Positions 21,164 through 32,612 of a stretch of DNA of 64,000 bases are shown piece by piece; the stretch's first letter is position 1, and each line of letters starts with the position of its first letter. The position numbers were made by a program, and so were the translations under genes. The notes under the pieces were generated by a model that saw nothing but the letters and a program-made list of their open reading frames with translations, did no database searches and was not told where the DNA came from. Source of the stretch: Dryocosmus kuriphilus (taxonomy: Eukaryota > Arthropoda > Insecta > Hymenoptera > Cynipidae); contig CM076197.1 in the NCBI GenBank assembly GCA_038277395.1, forward strand, positions 101,830,442 to 101,894,441, written 5' to 3'.

Positions 21164-21923
21164 TTGATATTCATTGTTAGAATTTCTTTTCTGGGCACAT
21201 GTGACTTTCTGAAAGTGAAAAAATTTGTTGTTTTTGAGATATTTTAGAAATTGTTTGATAATTAAAAGCATTTTATCAGTTAACTTACATCGCCAAGAAA
21301 ACGGTTTTTGGGCATACCACACGATTCGAAATGATCATGAATTTATAAATTTGGATTTATCTTTCGATGTACATTTTAACTATTTTATTAAATATTTTCT
21401 TTATTTCGGGCCGTAATTCGATGTGAACTGTTTTATGTGTTGTGGTGTTAACCGATGGTGATGAAATCTGAAAATTATTAAATTATAAATGTTCTTAAGT
21501 TAACTTAAAGGTGACTCCTTGTATCAAGTGGGTTGTGACTTGCGCTTTTTTGACGGTTATGCGATCTTTGTTTCACGCCGAACTTTTTAATTTTCGTGGA
21601 AAAGTCAGGCATTTTCCCGCAACAGATCGCGAAATTTTTGGTACAGTTGAAAAGCTAATTTAATTTTTAAGTGAAGTACAAGACGTTTTTTCCCCTACAG
21701 TGTCGGTATTGTGTGAAAAATAGTGATTTACAAGTGTGATTCGTGCGATTTAGTGTCTCATTCTCGCAATTCGGCTGCTCTGCATGGTCTTCTACATTTT
21801 CTTTATTTGTCTCTTAAAAATCGTCGACAATTTATATATGGTGACAGGGCCGTCCTTAGTCGAACTTTGAATTTTAGGAAATTGTAACAAATTCCAAGTC
21901 CGATTAACCAACAGCCTTAAACG
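21164..21923. other. Upstream region of the DUF229 gene, no gene seen
   Basis: AT-rich sequence upstream of the minus-strand start, probably including 5' UTR and promoter. No convincing exon on either strand. Confidence 0.4.
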
Positions 21924-22355
21924 TATAAATATGCGAATGATAATTTAAAATATTTTATGATACACTGAACGTGACAATTTACTTTTTTTTATATAATCTC
22001 TTCCTAATTTACATGTTTATTAATTGTTAAAGAGTCCAGGCGCGTCGACAGTTGGCCTCAACAATACACAATTCTAACGTATCAAACCGGGCGGAACTTG
22101 TATTATCGCTAAAATTATCTTGCAATGTACATTTTTTTTTTAACTGAATGCGAATGATAATTTTAAATATTTTTTTTATCCATTGAACGTGACAATTTAC
22201 TTTTTTTCTGTATGTAATCTCTTCCTAGTACTAGACGTGATTTACATGTTTATTAATAAGAGTCCAGGCGCGTGGACTGGCCTCAACAATATACAATTCT
22301 AATTTTATCAAACTGGGCGAAACTTGTTATCACTGAAACCTGTGATCTGCATTTG
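21924..22355 (+). repeat. Two-copy direct tandem duplication (~210 bp unit)
   Basis: About 21924-22131 and 22145-22355 share GCGAATGATAATTT, GAACGTGACAATTTACTTTT, TAATCTCTTCCTA, AGAGTCCAGGCGCGT and GGCCTCAACAATA in the same order and spacing, with small indels. Confidence 0.75.
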
Positions 22356-24484
22356 AATCATTTTGATGCTTTATAAATATATGCTGCGAAAGAAAATATT
22401 TCATTCAGTCTTAAAATTCAATTCCAATATATTTTTATAATTGAATATCGAAATATACTTTTTTCATTTAAAACTGAGTTATTACTTTTAATTATTAAAC
22501 CTAAATATGTGCGCTTTTTATAGTTTGGAAGCGTTTAAATTATTTGCGTACATCAGTTTCTAAAAAACATATCAAGTAGTAAATAAAGTTTTATATACAT
22601 AAGCCGATAGTCATAACTCAACTCTCATAATTTTAGTACTTTTTTTCATTCATCAGAAGTTTGAAATCTAAAATATAATTTTTCCCCTAGCGACATTTTT
22701 AGTTTCGAAAATAAATTGTTTTAAATTTTAGAATACTTATAATTTGAATATAAGAAATTCCGTTGCATAAAAATAAATAATCTCAAACTATGTCCGTGAT
22801 CTATATACCACCTGTTATCCGTGACTACCTAAAAAATTTATTATCTTCTTTTCAACAAAAATTTGAATTGTGACAATTACATACCTGGATTCTCCAAACT
22901 TCAGTTTCACCATTTTCAAATATTTCCCGAAGATTACATGAATTTTTAATACATCTTTTTTAAATCTTTTAAAATAACTTTTTAAGCTTAAAATGAAGTC
23001 TTAGATTCGTTTACTTTCTTCACATTAAAAAAATCTTTCCTTGATTGTTTGACAGGCCGACTTTGTTTTACGTGACCTAGGGCTAGTAAATGGGGTTAAA
23101 AAATTAAGATTCTTTGCAGAAGACTTAAAGGGGTAGACGTCAGTTTGACGAAGATAATTGCATGTTGCAAGTCGTTGTTCCCGGAGGCCCAAATCTGGTC
23201 GATACAGCAGCGCGCGCGCTTCTCTGCACTCCCAATACTGCACCGACTGCACCAGGATTTAATATGATGTCTTTCCCTCTTGCATCCTCCCCCCACTTTT
23301 TACTTTTGCAGGATGAACATTTCTAGATATATGTTTTACACATATACTTATCAGCTTCTCTCTCCATCATTATGGATTTTCTCATTTTTTTTCATCTTTT
23401 CATTTCCCGGGCTCATAATTTTCTTCCTGTAACATCAAGATTTTTTTGCGCTAAAAATTGGATGACAAGTACTTGAAATGTTGTATTATTTTGGGTAAAT
23501 TTGTCACTGAGATTACAATTTTTTCGATCTTGCGCTCTTTCTTTTAAATTCAAAAAACGAATCTGGTTCCTTTATATACTCGCTTTATTGTTGTTTTACG
23601 TGGATATCTGTCTTTATGTAAATTTTGTCTATCATTGTATTTTATATATATGTTTAAAGTCTCTCTAATTTTTATGAGGCATCAATTACTAATTATGTTT
23701 TTTTTACTGCTTGAAATTTGAGTCGTGTTTGACATTTATATAAATATGACATTGTTAAAATTTTTAGCACGATTTAAAAATTAACTCCATATATTAATAC
23801 TACAAGTTCTTGTAGTACAAAATTTAATTATGTAACCTATTGCATGATTTATTTTCTTTATTTACTGTGAAATATTTTGTTGTTATGTTCCATTTTAATT
23901 ATAATAATTTATCTAGGTCACTTTGAAAAAGACATACAGTGTTAGCTGAAACGTTGGTGTGGTGTTAAATTATGAATAAAAGAACTTGACCAGCTGATTC
24001 ATTTTTCTAATTTTTAAAAAAAGCCTAAAAAAAATTGCAATAGTTCTCTTTAACCAGAATTCTGTTTTACATTTGATTTTTAGTGGTTCTCAGACGCAAA
24101 AGATTTTATGTCATTTTAGTACGGCCCCTGAGGGTATATTTAACGACTTCGTTTAGTCGTCCCGAAAAATTGACGGATCTGGAAAAGGTATCGACTAATC
24201 ATCCCGAAATTTTGGGACGATGAGATACTTCGATATTTAACCATCAATTATAATTCTAGTTGTTTATTCTTGAATGATGGTTAAAATAAAAAGTCATAAT
24301 ATATTTTTCTAAAAAAAAACAATCCTTTGGTACTCGTTCATGCCGTAGCTTAAAAGTGCCAAAAAAAGTGTTTTTTTTTTAAATCGGAGAAATTGATGTT
24401 GTACTGTGATTTGGTTTAAAAAAATGACTCTTATAGGAGATCGCTACTTTTATGCCTAAAAAAATGAAGTATTTAAATGCAGGT
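22356..24484. other. Intergenic, no gene seen
   Basis: AT-rich. The open frames near 23025-23300 have no recognisable domain. A segment near 23100 reading RFFAEDLKG on the plus strand vaguely recalls the reverse-transcriptase FADD motif but is followed by stops. Confidence 0.4.
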
Positions 24485-24945
24485 TGAAAGGAACACTAAT
24501 TATTGTAGATAGAAAAAATATTGTTTAATACACGTTGAAAGGACAGTATATTTTATCATAGACTATGCAAGTGCACGACTGTATTCGTGCACTTGCATAG
24601 GCACAAAGTTACAGTTACAGTCGTGTTTCCATAGGCACAGAATTTATGAATACCTATCTATAGAATATGATTTAAAGAAGAAAGTAGTATTTTTTACAGG
24701 AACATTAATTACTGTAGATAGAAGAAATATTGTTTATAACACGTCAAAAGGAGAATATATTATCGTAGATGCAATGTATAGAATATAGATATTCATAAAT
24801 TCTGTTCTATGTGAACACACGACTACAGTTATTCACTTGCATATACATACATAGGCACCGACTGCAGTCATGTACTTGCATAGGCACAGAATTTATGAAT
24901 ACTTACAGGTATATTGCATATCATTTAAAAAAGAAATCTATATTT
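24485..24945 (+). repeat. Tandem repeat (~215-240 bp, two copies) containing a perfect palindrome
   Basis: Copy 1 (about 24490-24698) and copy 2 (24699-24940) both start AGGAACAYTAATTAYTGTAG and share ATATTGTTTA, ACACGT and CACAGAATTTATGAATAC. Copy 1 contains a perfect inverted repeat at 24563-24600, with 16-nt arms (CTATGCAAGTGCACGA) and a 6-nt loop. Copy 2 has a degraded version. Confidence 0.7.
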
Positions 24946-25389
24946 TTGTACTAATCTGATATTTTAATAAACAATATTTAAGCCTTTATTATTATTCTTA
25001 ACGTAATTCTGTTTTTTAAAAGCTGTAACAAAATTGTGAAAAATTCGACATCGCATTTTCTAAGGAAATCTATATTCCTTCCAGCTAATCGAAACCGGAA
25101 GCTTCGCATTATCAGAATATGTTATATATGTATATTTTTGATATTTTTCTCTGGAGTTGATTGCAGTTCGAGAAGATTTCCTGTTTGCCGAATTAATTTA
25201 TAATCAAATAGACTGTGCATGTTCTCTGAGAGGAAGACCATTTCTGTTTTACATTTTTTCGTGTCTCGTTTCGATCTTGTAAAAAATGAAAATGTTCATT
25301 TTTCACACAAAGAAATTAAATTTTATCTTTTCCAAGACACGAGCTCAAGATAAACTCTTATGGAATATATTCACTATTATTAGTAAAAA

Positions 25390-28300
25390 AAAAAAAAATC
25401 TGCCCGCTTCGCGGGCACATTCTCATCGCGCGCTATGCGCGCCGCACTTCGCGCGAAGTATGAGCGCGCCTGGGGCGCGCGTCTGATGGCACTCGCGCTT
25501 CGCGCTCGATACGTTGTTCACCTCGAGCTACGCGCTCGGCCGCGCTTCGCGCGAAGTATGAGCGCGCCTATGGCGCACGTCTTACGGTACTCGCGCTTCG
25601 TGCTCGATAGGTTATTAACCTTTAAATTAAAGATCAAACCATTGATCAGTGTAATTTGATAATTTTTATCTTAATCTTTCAAACCACCTACATGTTTCTA
25701 ATGAAATTATTAAGTTTAAATTTTATTAAAAATTACAAAAGAAACTTTTTTACTTAAGGCTCTATCGACCTTAAGGAATACATTCTCATCATGACACTCG
25801 CGCTTCGCGCTCGACACCTGATTTTCTTTCCATTGTAGAATGGTAAAGTTTTTTTTTGTGATCTTCCAAATTTTCACAGTGCAGGATTTCGATTCTTAAA
25901 ATACATTCGTATAACGACACTCGCGCTTCGCGCTCGACAATTAATTTGTTTTTAAATCCATTGTAGATTAGTAAATTTTTTTGTGATTTTTCGAATTTTT
26001 ACAATGCAGGTTTTTGATTTATAAAAGTAAAGCGATGAGTCTTATAAATAAAATTTGTAGCTTTTTCCAATGTGAACAATTCTGTTTCTTTATATTTTCT
26101 CGTATCTTGCATATTTTTCCTGAAAAGTGGATATTTTTATATTTAGTAACATATTTCTCGAATAACTCAAAAACTATGTGTCTTTACAAAAAAATTATAG
26201 ATAGAAATTTTGTAGATCTTTTTGAGTTGAACAACTTTGTTCATTATCATTTCCTTTGTATCTTGCATATTTTGGCGGAAAATTTGAATGTTTGACTTTT
26301 CAATAGCGTTTTTTCGATTAAAACAAAAACCGTGCATTTGAAGAGAAAACGGTTGAAACAAAATTTGTAGATTTTCTTGAGATAAAAAATTTTAGTTATA
26401 TACATATTTTGTGGATCTCGCATAGTTTAGCCCGAAAATGGATTTTTTATTTTGAGAAAACTGTCTTTGATGGATAAAACCATTTTGACGGATTAAAACC
26501 AAAACCATACGCTTAATCAAAAAATGGTTGAAACAAAATTTGTAGATCTTTTTGAGTTAAACAATTTTGTTTATTATCATTTTTTTCGTATCCCGAATAT
26601 TTTGTCGGGAAATCACAGTTTCTTATGTTTAATAACATTTTTTCGATTAAAAGAAAAACCGTGCACTTTATCAAAAAACGGTTAAGACAAAATTTGTAGA
26701 TTTTTTTAAGATAAATAATTTTATCCATATACATATTTTGTGTATCTCGTATAGTTTAGCCGAAAAAAAACGGATTTTTTGATTTTGTGAAAACCGTTTT
26801 TGATGGATAAACCCATAACCGTTGGTCAAAAGTGGCTGGTTAACGAACTCGTCCTTACTTTTTACACTTTAAAAGAAGTGTGCCAAAGCGCAATCCAATC
26901 CGATTAGTCCTTCGAAAGTATCGTGTCCACAGACTACGACGACAACGACGACAACAATGACAGACAGACACCAACGTAAAACCTTTTTTTTTGGATTCAG
27001 GGGGTCATGAAACATCGAGATTTCATGAAATCCGCGAAAGTCAGTTTTCACATAAAACTAATACCTTCTCATTGAGATGAGAATGTAATAATAAAAAAAT
27101 TGCATTTTTCAGCCAAACTATGTAAAAAATGAAGAAATTTACGTTTTAGATATAATTTCATTGATTGGTGAGCGCGAGAAACGTGATGAGAATGCGCCTG
27201 AGTAGCGGGCAGATTTTTCAATAACTATCCAATCCGATTAGTCGCTGAAAAGTGGTTTTCTTTATATTTCATAACATACTTCACGAATAACTCAAAAACT
27301 ACGCTTCTGATCAAAAAAGTGATAGAGAGCAAATTTGTAGACCTTTTTGAGGCGAACAACTTTGTTTATTATTATTTTTCCGTATCTTGCATAGTTTGGC
27401 GGGAAATTTGAAAACCTTGATTTTTAATAACGTTTTATCGATTAAAACAAAAACCGTGCATTTTATCAAAAAATGGTTTAAACAAAATTTGTAGATATTT
27501 TTAAATTTAACAACTTTGTCTTCGACTATTTTTCTTTATCTTGAATATTTTGTCGGGAAACCAGAGTTTTTAAATTTTAATGGCGTTTTCTTGACTAAAA
27601 CAAAAACCGTTCATTTTATCAAAAAACGGTTAAGACAAAATTTGTAGATTTTTTTTTAGGTGAACTATTTTACTTTCTTACATTTTTCTTGTATCTCTCA
27701 TAGTTTAGCCGGAAAATGGATTTCTTGATTTTGTGAAAACCGTTTTTGAGGGATAAAACTATAACCGTTGGTCAAAAACCGCTGGTTAACGAACTCGTCC
27801 TTTCTTTTTACCACTTAAAGAAGCGTACCAAAGCGCACTCCAATCCGATTAGTCCTTCGAAAGTATCGTAGGAACAGGCTCCAACGACAACGACGACGAC
27901 AACAGACAGATAGACACCGTCGTAAAAACCGTTTTTTCGGATTCAAGAGGTTTCAAAACGTGGAGATTTCATGAAATCCGCGAAAGTCAGTTTTCACATA
28001 AAACTAATACCTTCTCATTGAGATGAGAATGTAAAAAAAATCAAGAAAAAAGATAACGCTGACCTTTTTGAGAAAAATTAGTCTAAAAATTTTCAGAAAA
28101 AGCGCTGCCGTTAATTTTTGTTAATTTTCAATTCTTTTCCAATTTCCTTGTGGATTGCGAAAAAGAACGAAAAAATCTATCAGAATCTAATAGAAAAATG
28201 GAAATATCTATATTGGTTTAGAAACTGAAACACATTTTTTTTTAAATTCTACAAATTGTTGATAAACTGTGTTACCGGCATTAAAAGTTAACAAAAAATC

Positions 28301-29365
28301 TGCCCGCTTCGCGGGCACATTCTCATCGCACGCTTTGCGCGCCGCGCTTCGCGCGAAGTATGAGCGCGCCTAGGCGCGCGTCTGTTGGCACTCGCGCTTC
28401 GCGCTCGATACATTATTCACCTCGCGCTACGCGCTCGGTGTTTATAGATAGTATAAACCTTTAAATTAAAAATTCGAAAAGGAAGTATTTTACTTAAGGC
28501 TCTATCGCCCTTAAGGAATACATTCTCATCATGACACTCGCGCTTCGCGCTCGATAATTACATTGTTTTAAAAGACATTGTAGATTGGTAAAGTTTTTTT
28601 TGTGATTTTCCAAATTTTCACAATACAGGTTTTCGATTCTTAAAAGTAAAGCGATGAGTCTTATAAATAAATTTTGTACCTCTTTCCAAGGTGAACAATT
28701 CTGCTTGCATAGTTTTGCTGAAAAGTGGTTTTCTTTATATTTCATAACATATTTCACGAATGACTCAAAAACTACGCCTCTGCTCAAAAAATGATAGAGA
28801 ACAAATTTGTAGATCATTTTGAGGCGAACAACTTTGTTTCTTACCAATTTTTTGTATCTTGACTATTTTGGCGGGAAACCAGAGTTTTTAAATTTTAATA
28901 GCGTTTTCTTGATTAAAACAAAAACCGTTCATTTTATCAAAAAACGGTTAAGACAAAATTTGTAGATTTTTTTAAGGTAAACAATTTTACTTTCTTATAT
29001 TTTTTTTTTGTATCTCTCACAGTTTAGCCGGAAAATGGATTTCTTGATTTTGTGAAAACCGTTTTTGATGGATAAAACCATAACCGTTGGTCAAAAACCG
29101 CTGGTTAACGGATTTGACCTTTCTTTTTACCCCTTAAAGAAGTGTACCAAAGCGCACTCCAATCCGATTAGTCCTTCAAAAGTTATTGCGATCACAGACG
29201 ACAACGACGACAACGACGGCGACGACAACAGACAGACAGACACGGTCGTAAAAACCGTTTTTTTCTGACTCAGGGGGTCTCAAAACGTGGAGATTTCATG
29301 AAATCTGCGAAAGTCAAATTTTACATAAATCTAATACCTTCTCTGATGAGAATGTAAAAAAGATT
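25390..29365 (+). mobile_element. ~4 kb block of complex repeat units with REP-like GC hairpins
   Basis: Three successive, variably truncated copies of the unit also found inverted at 980-2215. GC-rich hairpin clusters occur at about 25395-25620 and 28295-28440 (TCTGCCCGCTTCGCGGGCA, then CACTCGCGCTTCGCGCTCG repeats), with single hairpin motifs at 25795-25815, 25917-25940 and 28535-28555. Between them are diverged ~150-170 bp subrepeats and three versions of the tail ending in a GAC/AAC-rich run, AGACAGACA and TACCTTCTC...ATGAGAATGT (ending near 27088, 28033 and 29357). No transposase or RT found. Open frames here read through the repeat and are not genes. Confidence 0.75.
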
Positions 29366-30459
29366 TTTTTCTAGTAGTTTTCCTGCCAAAACTGGTACAA
29401 GCCAATTATTTAATAAAATACACAGTAATTTGTTTGTAGGAGTTTTTTTATGGTACTAGTTCCATTCCCGAACTTAGTTATTACATTGAAACCCCCTAAG
29501 GGGTGAAATATGTGGGTTCCGGGTTAAATTTTCAGTATTCAATTTTTTTTTTAATTTTCTTTTGTGGTGTGTACCAAATGTAGTACATTCCGCTACAGAT
29601 TAATTTCACGGAATTAGTATCGAAACCATGGAAAGGTGACTGTTAAATTAGAATGCTGTTTATTTATCTTGAACTGGAGTTTATTAAAATGAGTATAGAT
29701 AAACGTCTCAATCGAATTATAACAAAGAACTAAACTCGTATAAAGCATGCTGGATAGCCTCACTTGGGCGACTTGTCGAAGTCTAAACAAAACGAGTCAT
29801 AACTGCGATAGGCTTGACGACGACATCAAAAAAGGTTTTACAATATATTGCGCAATAGAGAGTACATAATTAATATTGGGCATATTGTAATGCAAGAATA
29901 TCATAGTGTAAAGACACAATCAATTATAAGAATAAAAATAAGAAATAAAAATGCGAAATAATAGACGCGCGTACATGGTGATTGCAGTAAAATTCCATTA
30001 TATACAATACCATGTTTTCAAAATTACCATACTAGGCAAGCAAAAACTAACAAATAAAAAAAAAACAAAAATGAAAAAAATTTTAAACATTTTAAAAAAC
30101 AAAAAAAAATTAGAAAACAAAGAAAGGTGGAATGTAAAATCTATCCATAACCTCGTTGGTACATTCTGGGGTCGTGAAATTTTCACCAGCTAACTACGGG
30201 GGTAAGATTGGATACAATTGAAAGTGTAAGACGCCAGATAATGATTATGTGTGATGTGATTTTGAGACAGATATTTTTAATTTCATCATTCTGATCCGTT
30301 ATTTCGATTGATTATCCCAAAAAACACCTGTATACCAATTTTTATGGAAATCGATTGAAAATTTAGAAGGTTATTCAAATTTGTACATATACGACACAAT
30401 ACCAGAATAGGCACGATTTTTTTTGTTACATATATGATACAATACCAGTTAACTGGTTA
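29366..30459. other. Intergenic, no gene seen
   Basis: AT-rich. The lysine-rich open frame at 29951-30193 is an A-run artefact. Confidence 0.4.
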
Positions 30460-30800
30460 AGGCCATGTAATACATACTTACGTCATATGATTCCTAATTT
30501 ACCGACATTTTTTTAGGGACCAACTTACGTTCATGAGAAATGAGATAGCAAGTCGAAAATTTGGGAGAATGAATAAAAAGCACTGAGGAACGTTTATCTG
30601 GTCCTAACATTTTATAATTACAAAAGAAGCAAAAAAGGAAATTTTTCCAAAAGATTTTTTTTGGAATTATGAAAACTTAAGACCAGATAAACGTTTCTTA
30701 TTGCTTTTGTGTTTAGTTTCCCAAATTTTAAACTTGATATCTCATTTCGTGTGGAAGTTGGTGCCAAAAAAATGTCAGTCAAATCTGAATTGTATGCCTT
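30460..30800. mobile_element. Short fold-back (palindromic MITE-like) sequence
   Basis: About 30498-30600 pairs with about 30670-30790. Both arms carry CGACATTTTTTTAGG/TGACATTTTTTTGGC, CCAACTT, GAAATGAGATA, AAATTTGGGA and AACGTTTATCTGGTC in mirrored order. The centre is near 30635. Exact ends and target duplication were not resolved. Confidence 0.6.
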
Positions 30801-32239
30801 AAATCGGTGAAATATGTGTCGTCTAAAATCCTTTGAAAAACAACATATTTCGTCGGGAAACGATTCTGTGACATAAGAACGTACACTGCCTGATTTGAAA
30901 TTAATTCGGCCAATTAGACATGTATTATTGAATTTTCGTATCTCCACAATACTTCTCATGTTAATTTTTTTATTTGGCAGTTTTAGAATGTAAATCTAAT
31001 CATGACAAGACCTTCTTTTGATACCTGTTCACTTTAAAGTTTGTATGGACTGAGTGATTACCACGACTTAAATTACTACAGTTATATGAGGGCAAGGTCA
31101 TGACGTTCAGATAGGCTGCGGAAATGTCGTATAATAACTTATTAGAAAGATCGTTTTTATACTGGTTATATTGGGTTTTATCTAAACAAATTTATTAGAT
31201 TTTTAGGAAAATTGGGGCATTTTTAATTATAATTATTTTAATTTGGGTTTCAGCAATATTCGCCATGTTTCAAATCAGAAGAGTTTCATGCTGACAAATT
31301 TGCAAATTTTACACTTGGATAATTTTTATTTCCTATAGGAAATAAATTATTTCTAAATTATTTCCTTTGATAGACTACGTACGTATTCTGTCAAAGTAAT
31401 TAATTGAAACTTTATATTTTGACACAAAAGACTCTCAGTTTCTAAAATTTTAAAGATCGACAAATATATTTATATTTTCACAAATTTTTATGATACTTAT
31501 AATCAAAAATTTAGGATACTTTTTGAAAAATTAATCTTTAACTCATTTCGTGTTGATCTTAAATAAATACGCTCTAATTCAAATTTAAGGTTAAATATTC
31601 AGTTATAAGAAAAATGAGAAATATCTACATTATAGGATCGCACGTTTTAAAAAATATTAGTGATTTCCGACCAGCAGGAAGGAGATAATCAATCTTTAAA
31701 AAATTTCTTTAATATTTTGAGCTTTGAGCGGACAAAAAATTCATAATAATTTTTGTATGTTTTTAATCTTTGAATAATCAATTAATTCAAAGTTTATTAG
31801 TTATGCAAGTGGTGCACTTTTAAAGTATTCCAAATTTTACTATAATTGTTACCCTGTTCTAATACAAACTTGATTTGAGTTTGAAAGTAATAAAATTAAA
31901 TATAATTTAATATAATTGTAATTCATTATTTTTTGTGTTGACTAAGAAACCGAACTTTTCATTTTAAGGAATTATAATGCATTCATTCCTCCATGCATGA
32001 TGCATCCATTCATACATTATTATATGCATACCCACTTTTGTAACACATCTATATACATTGTACACATACGTGTATGCACACACATATATATAACGGAAAA
32101 CATTTTAAGAAAGATATTTAGAAACATAGTCTCTAAGAGAAGTAATGTTGTGTATTAACTTACACAGAATACCCTAGCGGACCGCGTAAACGCAATGGTT
32201 ACGCTACAGCGTAACCCATAAAGTAACCCTAAAGTAATC
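30801..32239. other. Intergenic, no gene seen
   Basis: AT-rich sequence without exons or clear repeats. A short CA/TA-rich stretch lies near 31980-32090. Confidence 0.4.
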
Positions 32240-32243
32240 TTAA

Positions 32244-32608
32244 AGTAACCTCGCAATATAATTAATAAATGCAACAAAATAAATATGTAAAATGTTTGAA
32301 TTGTAATTCTACGTTAATATTGACGTTTGAAAATGACGATGTGAATGCAAAAATTGGATTTTTCAGCGGTAGAAGTTAAAACATTTTGAAGCCTGCGTCT
32401 GGGATGCGGCAGCCGGGCATGCGATGTTGCATTTCGGGCTGCCGTATCCCAGGCGCATGTTTATAAATGTTTTTAACTTTTACTGCTGAAAAATCAAACT
32501 TTTGCAATTACATCGTCATTCTCTAACATCAATTTTAACGTAGAATTATAACTACAGCAATTTAAATATTTCTTTTGTTGTTTTTATTAATTATATTGCG
32601 AGGTTACT
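32244..32608. mobile_element. piggyBac-like palindromic MITE with TTAA target sites
   Basis: The element is flanked on both sides by TTAA (32240-32243 and 32609-32612). It begins AGTAACCTCGCAATATAATT and ends in its exact complement. The whole 365 bp is a near-perfect inverted repeat centred near 32415-32420, around the GC-rich GATGCGGCAGCC / GGCTGCCGTATCC pair. TTAA duplication is the hallmark of piggyBac transposition. No coding capacity. Confidence 0.85.
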
Positions 32609-32612
32609 TTAA

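Noticed and set aside
23096..23300. Possible reverse-transcriptase remnant (RFFAEDLKG)
   Set aside because: Only one short motif-like match, followed by a stop, with no neighbouring RT motifs.
25390..28440. GC-rich hairpins considered as CRISPR or bacterial contamination
   Set aside because: Irregular spacing and no spacers. The same repeat is embedded in an insect intron at 980-2215, so it belongs to the host genome.
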